Below are positions 36,112 through 47,986 of a stretch of 64,000 bases of DNA, one piece after another; within the stretch, counting starts at the first letter, position 1; each line of letters starts with the position of its first letter. The stretch is from Hyalella azteca. Taxonomy: Eukaryota > Arthropoda > Malacostraca > Amphipoda > Hyalellidae. A program made the translations under genes and the position numbers. The stretch is from contig NW_025946961.1 of assembly GCF_000764305.2 (NCBI RefSeq), positions 62,001 through 126,000 of the forward strand, written 5' to 3'. The notes beneath the pieces were generated by a model. It did no database searches and was not told where the DNA came from. It saw nothing but the letters and a program-made list of their open reading frames with translations.

Positions 36112-37105
36112 ATTACAAATTACAACTGCAAAATAATCTTGATAGCTTAGTTGACTGGGCTGATGCGTGGCAGCTGCGTTTCAATGCTGACAAGTTTAAA
36201 GTACTGCACCTCGGCAAGAACAATGAACAGCAAGCTTACAGCATGAGAAGACATAGTTGCATCGAGAGTGTTATAATCGAGAAGTCTTGCGTGGAAAAAG
36301 ATCTTGGAGTTTGTGTCGACAAGGTGCTAAAATTTTTTAGGCATATTGAAACGCAAGCTAATAAATCCAATAAACTGCTGGTCTGATCAGACGCTCCTAC
36401 GAGTACCTAGATGTAGAAGCGATGAAGCTGTTTTCTCTGTCGTGCGCCCGAACCTATGTAGTAAAGAGTTTGTGGTCACCAAAACTGGAATGTTTTCTCT
36501 GTCGTGCGCCCGAACCTATGTATAGAGTTTGAAAACGCCGTGTGGTCACCAAAACTGGAAAAGAACAAAAATTTAGTCGAGAGCAGTCAAAGACGTGCAA
36601 TAAGGCTAATTCCGGGATTAAAAGACAAGTCTTATGAAGAAAGATTTCAGTTTATGAAGCTTCCAAGCCTATGTTATCGACGTCTGCGTGATGACCTCAT
36701 TGAAGCATACAAGTATACACACGGCTTATACAAGGTTCCAGAAGGAGTCCAAGAATTTGAAACAAGAACCAACACTAGGAGCCATGGCAATAAACTAAAA
36801 ACTGCGGTGCAAATCCTCCATGCGACAACACTTTTTCTCGCTTCCAGTCACCGACACGCGGTACAGCCTCCCTGAAGATATTGTTGACGCTCCGAGTATG
36901 AACGCGTTCAAAAAACAGACTAGACAAGGATGCGAAGGAGCACATGTTCAGTCGTGAAATGCCAATAGTACCCTACGGAAGCACTGGAAGTCTAGAAACG
37001 ATTGCAAGCCACCGTTCGTTTAATGATTTGATCAAAATGCCAGTCTTTTAGATCTATATGCATAAATAAATGTAAATTTGGATGCCGTCAACAATGACAC
37101 CATAA
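36112..37105 (+). mobile_element. Non-LTR retrotransposon fragment (Jockey/CR1-like RT 3' end), dead
   Basis: The recognisable part is the C-terminal end of a LINE reverse transcriptase. The segment LVDWADAWQLRFNADKFKVL at 36147-36206 is typical of the region after the catalytic YADD box. It is followed by EKDLGV, a thumb-like block read in a second frame (LIRRSYEYLD at 36383), NAVWSPKLEKNK, QRRAIRLIPGLKD and LPSLCYRRLRDDLIEAYKYT (about 36580-36720). The terminal block TDTRYSLPEDIV...NAFKK lies in a third frame after a frameshift near 36820. The catalytic core, endonuclease and ORF1 are absent, so the copy is 5'-truncated at about 36112. At least three frame breaks and an internal duplication (36429-36560) make it non-functional. 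An untranslated 3' segment follows to a tail (37059-37105) that also occurs at 33736. Confidence 0.88.
36429..36560 (+). repeat. Tandem duplication inside the LINE
   Basis: A segment starting TGTTTTCTCTGTCGTGCGCC occurs at 36429 and again at 36491, and both copies end GTGGTCACCAAAACTGGAA. Copy 2 keeps the expected coding order (Arg-Pro-Asn-Leu...Asn-Ala-Val-Trp). Copy 1 has an insertion after CCTATGTA and lacks GAAAACGCCGT, so it is shorter (62 against 70 bp). The duplication happened after insertion or in a defective source copy. Confidence 0.85.
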
Positions 37106-37638
37106 AGCAGTTTCAAGTAAAATACAAGAATCGGCGACAGGCCTGTCCAGGCCTACTCCTCAACGCCGAAGATACTATACTACTACAAATGATGAGAGTC
37201 TTCGAAATTTTGCTGGCAATGTGCTTCTTACGTCTTATTATTTAAAATCGTTTAATTCAATGAAACCTAAATAATTACACAGTTAGATCCATGGCCGACG
37301 TGCCATGCGCCCATATTATTATGGAACAAGTTATCTCAGAAGAAGACGTTTCAATTGAAAAATCATGTATGAAGAGCTCCGTAAATCTAGGTCTATGAAC
37401 GCAGTGGTGTTGTTCAATATTAATTATTAGTTATTAGTGAGCCAGAAGTTTGCATTGAAAGGATAACAATATAAGAATGCCACGCAAAAACTACTACTAC
37501 ACAGCCAGTTATTTAATGAAATGCAATTTAATATTCAACTATAAGACTTTCGTAGTGTCAACTGGAACAACTCAATCCAACAGTAAAACCGCGAGTGTCT
37601 TCACAACCGCTCAGGCCTCCCTCCGCGCGCTTCTCCCT
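37106..37638. other. Sequence between LINE and 34-bp array
   Basis: AT-rich, no gene seen. The plus ORF 37477-37659 is short and without recognisable features. GC content rises after 37590. Confidence 0.45.
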
Positions 37639-37984
37639 CACTCGGCCTCACAGGAGTAGCAGGCCTCTCCTTCACTCGGCCTCGCAGGAGCAGCAGGCCT
37701 CTCCCTCACTCGGCCTCGCTGGAGCAACAGGCCTCTCCCTCACTCGGCCTCGCTGGGGCAGCAGGCCTCTTCCCTCACTCGGCCTCGCTGGGGCAGCAGG
37801 CCTCTTCCCTCACTCGGCCTCGCAGGAGCAGCAGGCCTCTCCCCTCACTCGGCCTCGCAGGAGTAACAGGCCTCTTCTCTCACTCGGCCTCGCTGGGGCA
37901 GCTAGCCTCTCCCCTCACTCGGCCTCGCAGGAGTAGCAGGCCTCTCCCTCACTCGGCCTCGCTGGAGCAGCAGGCCTCTCCCCT
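37639..37984 (+). repeat. 34/35-bp GC-rich tandem array, ten units
   Basis: CACTCGGCCTC recurs at 37639, 37673, 37707, 37741, 37776, 37811, 37846, 37881, 37916 and 37950. The first three steps are 34 bp, then five are 35, then 34 again: a one-base length variant (CTCTTCCCT or CTCCCCT against CTCTCCCT) has spread through the central units. The rest of the unit is GC(A/T)GG(A/G)GCAGCAGGCCTCT. The plus ORF 37595-37936 reads different frames of the same repeat and is not a gene. Confidence 0.95.
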
Positions 37985-39973
37985 CATTTGTTTACAGGTC
38001 GGCGGCGTCTGTGAGAGGCTTCCCTCTATTGTAGGCCTCAGAGCTCTACCAACCTGCGGTACGTCTCAGTATTTTTTTATTAAAGAAAATTAGTGGAAAT
38101 AAATACCTGTAATATATTTTCATAAAAGCCTTTTTTCAGCACAGTACTCGTATAAATGATGAATATTGAAATTGCTTTGCTATGATAGGGTTTGAGTTGA
38201 TGTTCAGTAGCTGATAACAGTTTCAATCAAATCAATTAGGTATTTTAAATGCGTCTTATTATTTAAGGTCACAAAAGTTGATGAGAAATTATTTCACACT
38301 AAAATATGTCTCGTTATTGTAATATGTTACGTGGCAACTTAAGGCAATCATCTACTAATACAGGAGCAACGTCATTACAGTTTGTAATGCAGAAACAAAT
38401 AAAAAGATCACATTGTTACACTGCTTTATTAATCGAAGCAAGCAGTAATTAGAACTGTGAGACTAAGCCATGCTAATATTTCAAATATTTACCATTTATA
38501 ATTTTAAGAAGCGTATCTGAAAAACTCACGGTACGTTGTTTACGAGCATCGGCATCAATAACATGTCCAACAAATTATCTGGTTCGATAACATTGCCGGG
38601 TATAGTGAATCTAGAAATTTTTTGCATACACAATCCTTCTTCATCTTTTGATCAGTCTGGATTCACCTTTCTCTCTATTAATCTTTCCTAGCTTTAGATA
38701 TGTCTAATTTCAGCAGAAAGGGAAGCTCTGAAATCAATCTTTCATGCCTGCTGTAATTAGATGCCTAGTGGACTTGCAGCTTTATACATCTGACATTTAA
38801 TCGTGAGGAATTCACGAAAAAATTCTTTCCATTATATAAGACTAATAGAAAAATCTCATATGTTGTCGTGGCATTTCACTAGAAGATATATTCCACTTTA
38901 AAAACATTAATCCCTTAAATAACAGGATTAAAAAATATTTTCCTCATTGTCGCCGTGAGAATTATAGTTACTTAACTTTCCTACATTCATATCTTCATCA
39001 CAACCGTTCTTCCTCGAAATCAATAACGCAAATAATATAAACCTACTTCACTGCAAAAGCCTCCGACATCCCGGTGTGACACAGCGGTATATTCATTCGT
39101 GTTGAACCATAAATATAAAGGTATTTCTTCAGCGGGTCCTTGATGTTAACTAATGTACTTCATTGCGACTCTTCGTGCAGCTCTGATATAGACCCCTAGT
39201 GTGAATGTCCTCCGTCACTTGCCTTGTGTAGTGCAGCCGTAAAATATGCGTAGGTATCCACCAAAGGGGGGCGGTGAGGTGAAGCCTAAGCTACGCGTGA
39301 TGACCGATTGGCCAAGCAAGCCATGGCTGCCCCCACCGGCCGGTCGATCGGGCCGACCGAGCGACTCGGTAAAAGGAGCTCACAACGATCGATCCACCAA
39401 GATGATGCGACAGGCCGATCCAACGAGCGAAGTGTTGGTGATCCAGCTATAGAGTGGTCAGGTATATAATTGTTTTTGGTGTGAGGATTGTCACATATTC
39501 TCGGTAGAAATAGTAATTATGATGTTAGCACGGATTTGGCATCATATTACTCATAAATAAATTAAACAAATCGAAGAAATAAGACTACATCGCGACAAGA
39601 TCGAACCAGCAAACTTGATAAATAGCACCTTCATATGCTTTGATACCGCAAAATAATATTGCAATTGGTTTATGTTTTTGAAATAGCACAAAAATTGATG
39701 TCTCTCACCTCAGGATGACACCAGAAGCCACCAATTATTTAGTGAAAATATCCACAATTTATACTTCTCTTCATAATTGGGTCAAATGAAATTAATTACC
39801 ACGAATGTGAATTTACGAAATGTGAACTGGTTCCCGTATCGCAAACGCTGTAATTATACCGCGCTCACCAGACGAGAGCCACGTCAAGGGAGTTAATCAA
39901 ATGAGAGACGAAATATTAATCTTACCAAAAGTTTGCCTGTCATTTTCTCATGAGGCCAAAAAAGTTTATACCC
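37985..39973. other. AT-rich DNA with one GC islet
   Basis: No gene seen. A GC-rich islet at about 39250-39450 (GGCCGGTCGATCGGGCCGACC, mirrored CGATCG/GGCC motifs) has a 68-codon plus ORF with no recognisable feature. A minus-strand donor (GAG then GTGAGA, near 39709) stands alone. Confidence 0.45.
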
Positions 39974-40007
39974 TTGTAACGCACGTTACAACGTCCAGCG
40001 TTGTAAC
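39974..40007. other. Two interlocking perfect hairpins
   Basis: TTGTAACG, CA, CGTTACAA (39974-39991) is a perfect 8-bp stem. It overlaps GTTACAACG, TCCAG, CGTTGTAAC (39985-40007), a perfect 9-bp stem. The shared middle arm can pair left or right but not both, which gives two exclusive structures. Its CGTTACAACG also occurs in unit 5 of the 38-bp array at 28412. Confidence 0.8.
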
Positions 40008-42109
40008 TGCGTAGCAGTTCCAAGTTATACTATACATGATAAATATGATCCAAAACCAACAACTCGCAAGCTATTACTATAAACCCTTGAAATTGTTATA
40101 GTTATGAGCGCAAGGCCGTACAAATGTTTGCAAATCATCCTAGGTTAAGAAGGAAGAGAATCGGGAAAACAATAATTGAAATTATTACAATACTGACGAT
40201 AATGTTTTCTTCTGGTGAGGAAATTTTAGGCTATATGAAGAAGATCTGTGATAATAATTGGAACTTTTGGTCAGTTTAATACGTTGTAAATTCAAAAAAT
40301 ATACACGGTCTGCAGCGCAAAGTTTTGCAAAAAGGTTCTCGTATATTATTCTTCATGTTTAACTATAAATCTCGCAAAATTTATTTTAAGAAAGCGAAAC
40401 TAATAATTATTTAAATCTCTCAAAGATTTTATTTTCGTCTTGGTAATGTGGTTACCCCGTTGGCCCGAAAAAAATGTACATGAAGTGATTAAATATCACA
40501 ATGAAAGTATAACCAAATTTTCAAGTTATTGATGCAATTAAGTCTTCCTTCGTGAACTCATTAACAGATATTATGTGACATTACAAGTATAACGAACAAT
40601 TCGATAGTTAGATTGGTGACTGCACGGACCTAATTATCACCTGCCTCGTGGAGTGATTCTAAATGATAACGAGTCCCAGTGATGGATTGATGGTAAGTGG
40701 TTGGCAGCCCAGTTATTATCCACTAACCTCGATCACCTTAATTTACAAGAATAACAACGAAAATAGTACGTGCCTTCCACCATCATTTAAAGAGAACTTC
40801 ATCATATACAGCCTGCTGTTTAAAAAATGCGTCATTGCACATGACAACTGCAGGCAAGTTGAGTATGATGCAAATCAGAGCTCAGTATTCTTACATTTTT
40901 CCTTTCTTTGTTGCCTTATAAATTTCTATCCCTCGAATAAACCCAACGTGAGAATTTCTCCCATTCACCAGTTAAAAATTCTAATGAATTGATCAATAAC
41001 ATAAAAAATTCCAGCCGTGATTGACACCCGAGTTCGTCGTCTCACGTGATGATAAATTTCTCTGCAATAACGGTAGCAATAACATGTTTACCATATCACT
41101 AACGTCTTCTTATCAAAAGCTTCGGTAAACCTCTCCTCAAAGATCACTAAATCGTGCCGAACTTTATCAAGGGGACATTTCTGTGCAACTGTAATGCATA
41201 CATGAGTGCACGGTCACATCAATCGGCCAGTGTTTTGTCATTTCCTTACTTACTGCAAACATTCAAATCATAGCAAGTCGTTTTAAATTTTAGTCTTTTT
41301 TGCACAAAGATAATCGAAGAAAGTAATATGTTTAAATTTACGATTGTAGAATCACGAAATTAATTTAAACATATATAACATTCAATATGATCGTGAATAT
41401 TTTTATGGAAAAAAACTAGAAAACACGCGCTAAAACTTGAATCAAACGAGATGCTTGTTCCGAGAATATTTATTGGGTCTGAGGACCATATTCATGATTC
41501 CTTTCCTTCTGTCAAAACTTCAAATTTTCGGATAATTGGTCAATAATTTCGATCGCAATGTGTAGCAATAGGCAATGCAAACAGCTAGAGGTTTTTAAAT
41601 CTATTTCGACATATTTTAAACAACAGGCTTAATTCAGTTACAGCTAACCGAGTGACCAAGCCTTCATACAGTACCACAAGCTCGGAGGTCAAAAAGCCAT
41701 CATCGTTATTGACTTGCAGTTTCTCATATGTCTCATTGATTCTCATATGTCTCATAGATGGCTTATTGAAAACAATACAACCACAATGGAGCACTAACAT
41801 CAATAAATTTAACTGCACTGTAGAGCATAATTATTTGAGGGTTCAATTTTACAATAGTACATATACCATCCGCAATCATTCAAGTTAACCATGAGAATAA
41901 GCAATGACATAAGTATAAACATTGATTTACTTATCGACCGAGCCTGCTTGTGTTTAGTTAACGAAATGAATGAGAGTAAATCAAGAATCCGGCTTTGAAG
42001 TCACGTTAATGATATGAAGCTCATACGACGCTGTATCAAGGATCACCTGATAGGCGTCCACTAACTTAGTTACTAAGGGCGGTGAGACTAATTAAAAAGA
42101 TGGCCGCAC
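40008..42109. other. AT-rich DNA, no gene seen
   Basis: Contains the third dispersed-repeat fragment (40812-40860) and a 19-bp direct repeat (TCTCATATGTCTCAT.GAT at 41722 and 41741). The plus ORF 40663-40992 (109 codons, ATG start, with GATGGTAAGTGG as a donor-like string inside) is AT-rich and unrecognised; I do not call it as a gene. Confidence 0.45.
40812..40860 (+). repeat. Dispersed repeat, member 3 (fragment)
   Basis: Starts CCTGCTGTTTAAA and ends CATGACAACTGCAGGCAAGT. The segment 16487-16577 has the same end blocks, with about 40 extra bases between them, so this copy may carry an internal deletion. The 20-bp right block differs at one position. Confidence 0.35.
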
Positions 42110-42400
42110 ATATATCCTGCACCTCGGCCGGAGTGCTCGCAGAGCCGACGTGCGCAGGCTGGTTCTCGCTGGCTGTTATCAGAGCGAAGGTTCACCCGTT
42201 ATCAGGACGACCATGCACGCACTAGCTGCCTCAACTATATATAGATCCATTCCACCGAAAAGCCGATCCCCCTTCTCCTCTTACCCTGTGTCCCTCTCCC
42301 ACTATCTCTCCCTTACTCTCTCCGTGTGTTTGTCCGCTCTGATAGCTGCCGTATTCGGTCCTTTTAGCCCTAGCCTATGCGCGTTTTAACGTATACGCCC
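42110..42400. other. GC islet with TATA box and pyrimidine tract
   Basis: TATATATAG at 42236-42244 is followed at about +25 by a long pyrimidine-rich run (42266-42330, CCCCCTTCTCCTCTTACCC and onwards). The order TATA then a pyrimidine-rich start region resembles a TATA promoter with a TCT/pyrimidine initiator reading rightwards. The 79-codon ORF 42150-42389 is Ser/Leu/Pro-rich because of this tract. No downstream gene recognised. Confidence 0.38.
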
Positions 42401-45400
42401 ATTACTTTCTTCACATTCGTATGGGTCTTTAGTTCATTTCGTGAAGATGATAAGATATTCCGGGGAGTGTAAAAGGTGTTATTATTCAATTCATAGAGGA
42501 AAATAATTCAATTATATTTCTTTGTTATAATCTATGTTTTATAAGAGATATGAAGAATCACTACGGGCGTGAATTTTTCAGGTTTGCGTTAAGAATAAAC
42601 ATTACGATGGAATCTTGATTGTGGATGAGTAAAAACATTAGGCCATATTATGACTATATTGCAGTTGAAATATTAAAATATACTATGTAAGCCAATCGCT
42701 AGTCAGGTCGCAATTATTATGTATGCCGAGACAAGTTAACAACCATTCTCGAGAAGTGGCGCAACATAAGGCGACTGCGCGAACGAACCGTGTCCTGCAT
42801 TCGATCAGATCCGATAGTTTTGTACCTAGAATAAACAAATATCAAGACTGGGAAGCTCTTATCGGGAATATCTTAATTCAATACAACATTGCATACGTCT
42901 CTCATAAACAAGTGCCGTAATTCGTCGCAAGTTCAAATGTATCACCAAAATATTAATGGTAAATGGATGGGTAGACTGGATTAAATGCACTGTAATTATA
43001 CTTCTGAATATAATAATTTTCAGGATGAACAATGTATTATTAGCTAAAGGCATTAACTATCATAAAATTATAAACGTTTTAAAGCATTTAGATTGCAGCT
43101 AACCTTATCGACTTCGTCTCAACCTCCCTTTAAAAGCTTCGAGCTCGAATCATCATTTACGATTGGTTGGTAAAATTCTTGATTATCTAGTGAAATGCTG
43201 AATAAAAAATATTTCAGATTCTATATACAGAAACATATTATAAGGAAAAAATTTTGGCTGGATGATTTTCGTTGCTGAATATGAATTTCGTTGCTGCATA
43301 AATCGGAATTTATGTTTTTAATCGAGCATCGAACATCATTTGCGTTAAAGGCTCAAACAGAAGAAAATGATGCACACTAATTTCAAAGTTACGATAATTG
43401 AACAAAATAATTTCGGACCCAAAAAATATGGAATCACTATGGGTAGTTTCGTACATTAGCTTACTAGTTCGTTCACGTGGAATGGATATCATACGGAGAA
43501 CAGATAAGCTGTTTGTCTCCCACGCGTGTAGATAACACGACAACCTGTGTACACTTCCCAGGCACCTAATGTGTAAGTCACTGATTTTTTTCAATAACAG
43601 CATAAGACATGATTCATTTTGAACATTTACGTTATGAGAATTTTTAGATTTAACTTAAATGGAAGTGAAAAAATCGAAACATGGATTTGTTTTGTCCATA
43701 GAATTTTATTTCTGCAGTATTTGAAAAGTTCTTATAGTGACCTGCTGAATAATGAATTATGAATTCAAGACTTTATTTGAGCATAATTTAAAAAATTGGC
43801 CGGTTCGTTTGTTCGGTAGAAAACTATTCACGAACGATCCAATCTAGTGGGATGTGAATACTTTGAACAAGAACATATTTTACTGTATAAGGAAGTACTG
43901 ATCCATACGTGTAAGGAAATAAAGCAAATATAACCGTTTTAATTGAATTTATTGGGAAGCCACTGTCCGTTCTCCGAATGCGCAAAATAATCTCGGAGGT
44001 GAAGTTCGAGTTCAGAGCTGAAATGAATAATGAACGGTATAACTCTTAAGAAATGCTATGAGCCGATAAATTTCATAAATTAATAATTATATTCAATATT
44101 TTCAATTTGAACGGCAACAGAAATGAGCACGGCAATGACCCCAGTCGTACCTATAAGATACCTTGAAACCTAACCAACACAATATGAGCTGACAACAATC
44201 AAACATGCAGAAGAGTAGCAGGCGCAATGGACCGGCTGGGCCGCATGTGCATCAGGGTAAGATGTAAAAGATGCTTGATTGTACTGATACTATAAGAATT
44301 AATGATACTATATGAATTAACTTCAGAGTCTGACAACAGAATTTAGGACCAATATGCGCAGAATATACTACTAGGTACAATAAATAAATACAAACTTTCT
44401 AAAATATCGCCGTAGGCAGAATGAGAATTCCGAAGCTGCTTAATGGCCTACTATAGTGACGATTCGAATTAATGTTAGGTTAATAAACTAAGGTCGGCCC
44501 AACTTAAGAAGGTTGTCGTTAGAGAGAGCCAGTTGACGCACTTGATAGAAAATTAAGACAAGATAGTGAACCGAGTATTCACATCGTGATCGACGGAATA
44601 GGTAGCAGGTACACGTATCAGGCAATATAGCCTCGCGGCAAGGTTTGTAATAATTAAATAAGCGCGTCCAAAAGGTATAATATGTTGGACCAGACCAAGA
44701 GTTGAAATTACATTCATGAGCTAATTAACAATGGCCCTTTACATGCGTACACTCAATGGTGTTACCGAAAATTATCGTAAACAAGACAAGGTCGTCACTG
44801 AAATTTCTCAATGCCACCAACTTCCCACCTCTAGTTCGCGCGCCTAGTTCTCTAATGTCAACTACCATAACGTACACTTAATCTGTGTAGTCGCGCTAGT
44901 ATATAGCAGGGAAAATTTTCTTCTCTACGAACCAAAGAAATAACGACGAATTTAACGCAATTATATCTGAAAACAAATCAAATATTTCATAATTGTCGTT
45001 CATCCCCTCACGCGTTTTATTGTCATTCACACATTTTTCGACAAATGATATCAAATTAATCTTATTAATTACATATTCTTTGTTTAGATTCATTTAGTAA
45101 TTCTTCAACCCAATAATCAAAAATAATCATTTACGTTACATATTGATTAACGTTCACATTTTTGATTGGGGGCCGAAGTGAACCAAACTCGTTTTAAAAG
45201 TTATTGTAAACAGCCAATGAAATACAAGTAATTAGAAATTAAATAAATACGCTGATACTTAATTGTCAAAAAGATTACGATAGTGAATATAATAGAATAA
45301 TGTAATTGCGCTGAGTGAGCTAATAATCAGTGAAACTGGAAATCCTGAATATACCCGCACTTCAATCAAACATTGATTTCCACATAACATTGACAGCCAT

Positions 45401-46540
45401 TACAATTAAAACATTCGCGTCCTAAAGCTTATTCATGATAAATTCAATCGCTACGGGCTGAAAACACTCAAAGAAATGTGGACATCAATTGTATCACAGT
45501 CACTGTGCAAGATCATAAGCTCGTACGTGACAATGTTTACTCGGAACACTAGGTCTTTTATTAAAAAAAAAATTAAATTAGAGCCTAGGCTAACAGGTTG
45601 TTGTGAGCGTAATTTGCATACTAATATTACTCAATGAACAGTGTTTTTAGAAATATTATACTGAATAATAAACAATTGTAATGCATGCTCAGAGGCCGTT
45701 TGGAACTTAATTAAAACTGCTACACTGCCACAATAATAAATAAAATAAAGCAAGTGGTTTATACAATAATGTTATTAAGTGATTGATATAAAGAAGCAAT
45801 TGTGAGGCTCACATCTTAATCTAATATTTGCACTTACATGATGACCAAAAATTGTTTGAAAGCAACTAATATAATTCGAGCTAATTTAGAAACTAACACT
45901 TGGATTCAACATATAATTAACCGGTGATATGACGATTTACGCACAGATTAAGACGATTTTAAATTCCATTTATTGTGAGCTATCAACCAATCCCTAACAG
46001 GAATCTCCTCGTTTTACTAATCTTAACTTGAAATTATGAGAGAAATTGCAAGTCTGGGCAAGTTTCATTTGATCCCGAGCTTAGCAATATTGCTATTAAC
46101 ACAGCAGATCTTACAATCTTCCAGCTCTCGAAGATAACTGATTTATCATGATCGATATTTACGTATTCCGTAAACAAGGATCGTGTTTTAGGTTTTCCAT
46201 CATGTTTAAATACTCGTTATCAGCACATTTAATAAACTGCTATTATATGATGTCACTTTTTGACTTGGTAATACCATGCAGGGCAATGATACATATCTTC
46301 GAGAAAATTGACAACCTCGCAATCGTAAAATGAAACTCGTGGTGTTGGAGCGAGAAATTGTGGAGGGCGAAAGAAAAGGCACATTGATTCGTACTTCTTT
46401 ATTAGAGCCCGCGAGAAATACTTACTTCTACAATCTACACAAATAGAACTATTAGAGGTACAATTGATCATCTTCATGAGAAATCTGGCTTTTTAGCGCA
46501 TTTTCTCATTTATGGAAAAAAGACGCTATTGTGCTTGTCA
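42401..46540. other. AT-rich DNA, no gene seen
   Basis: About 4.1 kb of very AT-rich, stop-dense sequence with only short ORFs. A short direct repeat (GATACTATA.GAATTAA, 44288 and 44306) and a repeated TTTCGTTGCTG (43268, 43289) are the only local structures seen. No RNA gene recognised. Confidence 0.5.
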
Positions 46541-46591
46541 TGTCCGTCCGTCTGTCTGTCTGCCTGTCCGTCCGTCCGTCCGTCCGTCCGT
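46541..46591 (+). repeat. (GTCC/GTCT)n tetranucleotide microsatellite
   Basis: Uninterrupted 4-bp periodicity (GTCCGTCCGTCTGTCTGTCT, GCCT, then GTCCGTCCGTCC) over about 50 bp. The Cys/Leu/Val/Arg/Pro reading frame across it (46531-46722) is a by-product. Confidence 0.93.
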
Positions 46592-47950
46592 GGCTTCACG
46601 TTTTCGTCGGCGAGAAAATGCGCTCTCTGTCACTCACTGCAGTGAGTACTGAGTTATATTTTTTATTGTTTTACTATATGTCTTTGACACAGCATTCAAA
46701 ATGTAGCCAATTCATGCAATAAATAGGGGCTTAAGAAATATAAATGATCATCTAAATAACGACGATGAGTGAGAGAAGTGATCGCTGATACGGTTATAGT
46801 GGACGCTGACTTACACAACTCGAGGGACCGAGGAAAGCCTGGCTGTGGCAGCAAGTAAGGCGTGTAGGTGGAGTAAGGGTAAGGGAGGAGGTAAGACAGG
46901 TCTAGAGGACAGCAATCAATTATTGGGTGCGGAACTGCGGCGCTCGAGGCTAGGCGAAGCCTTGCAACTTCTGCAAGACGAACGGAGGGAGCCGAGCTCG
47001 CAACCTCCGCTGCCTCTCCATGCTGCGCGGACGTGAAAGGCTCAAGCAGTTATTGCTTTGTGCTCACTTCTACTGTTCTACATCAGTTTCAGAATATAAA
47101 TCGCTATCAAGTATAGTAATGAATGCTCTGTGTCTAATTTGAATTCATTTTAATTGTGGTACCCGTTGAAATAATAGGTTACGAAATTTTTGTGTGATAA
47201 CTTTATATTACAAAGAAGATTATTCTATTTCATATAAATGCTGTCGAAATAATAACAGCGCAAATAAATCTATCTTGGAATAACAGACAAACAGTGCAGG
47301 ATTTACATTTGAACCAGAAGAGAGCACATATTATGTGCTGTCAACTAACTTATCTTTTCAGCAGCTCACTCTTAACTACTCATTGACATTGAACTAAAGT
47401 GGACTAATTAGGACTAATATATAAAAGGTAATGGAATGCGAAAGAAAAGATTCATGCTCCTTGAAGCGCATTAATTGATCGCTTTTACTTTGGAGAAATA
47501 AGCGAAAAATTTCGTCTCTAAAAGTTCTTCAATTTAAACTAAAGAATCATCAAGCGATGGAAGCTAAACCACGTGCGGAAGAGCAGTTGTGGACTGTAAA
47601 TTTGTAGCCTCTTCTGTAGAAGCTTCCCATGAAGATATAAACGAAGCATGTTTTTAGCCGTTCAAAACTTGTAATTAAATGGTCATAGACAAAATCGAAA
47701 TGCATCCCACTATATTTCGAGTCTCTAATCGACTTTAAGCAATTTTATTTATCTTGATAAGTAATTTGTGTATAGACCAAATAATTTGATGATTTTTTGT
47801 TATATATCTTCGAACGTATTTGAAATGAATATATACTTATCATTATTTGCTTCGTTGTCTATTTTATTCTATAATAATGCGTCAGAAAGTGTGTGCAATG
47901 GTTTATTTAAGTTGCGACAACAGAAGCGCTAGTTATTGTCCTGCGTTTTA
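46592..47950. other. GC islet at 46800-47045, then AT-rich
   Basis: The islet carries purine-rich GGTGGAGTAAGGGTAAGG and GGAGGTAAGACAGG (several donor-like GTAAG strings) and CTGCGGCGCTCGAGGC. A 63-codon plus ORF (46845-47036) is unrecognised. The rest is AT-rich with nothing seen. Confidence 0.4.
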
Positions 47951-47986
47951 TATAAACACACATATAAACACACGTATAAACACACA
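47951..47986 (+). repeat. 12-bp tandem repeat, three units
   Basis: TATAAACACACA/G three times at 47951, 47963 and 47975. Small microsatellite-like run. Confidence 0.85.

Noticed and set aside
37595..37936. 113-codon Leu/Ser/Gly-rich ORF
   Set aside because: It runs over the 34/35-bp array, changes frame between units and has no unique domain.
46531..46722. 63-codon ORF with Cys/Val/Arg/Pro repeat
   Set aside because: It is a translation of the GTCC/GTCT microsatellite.
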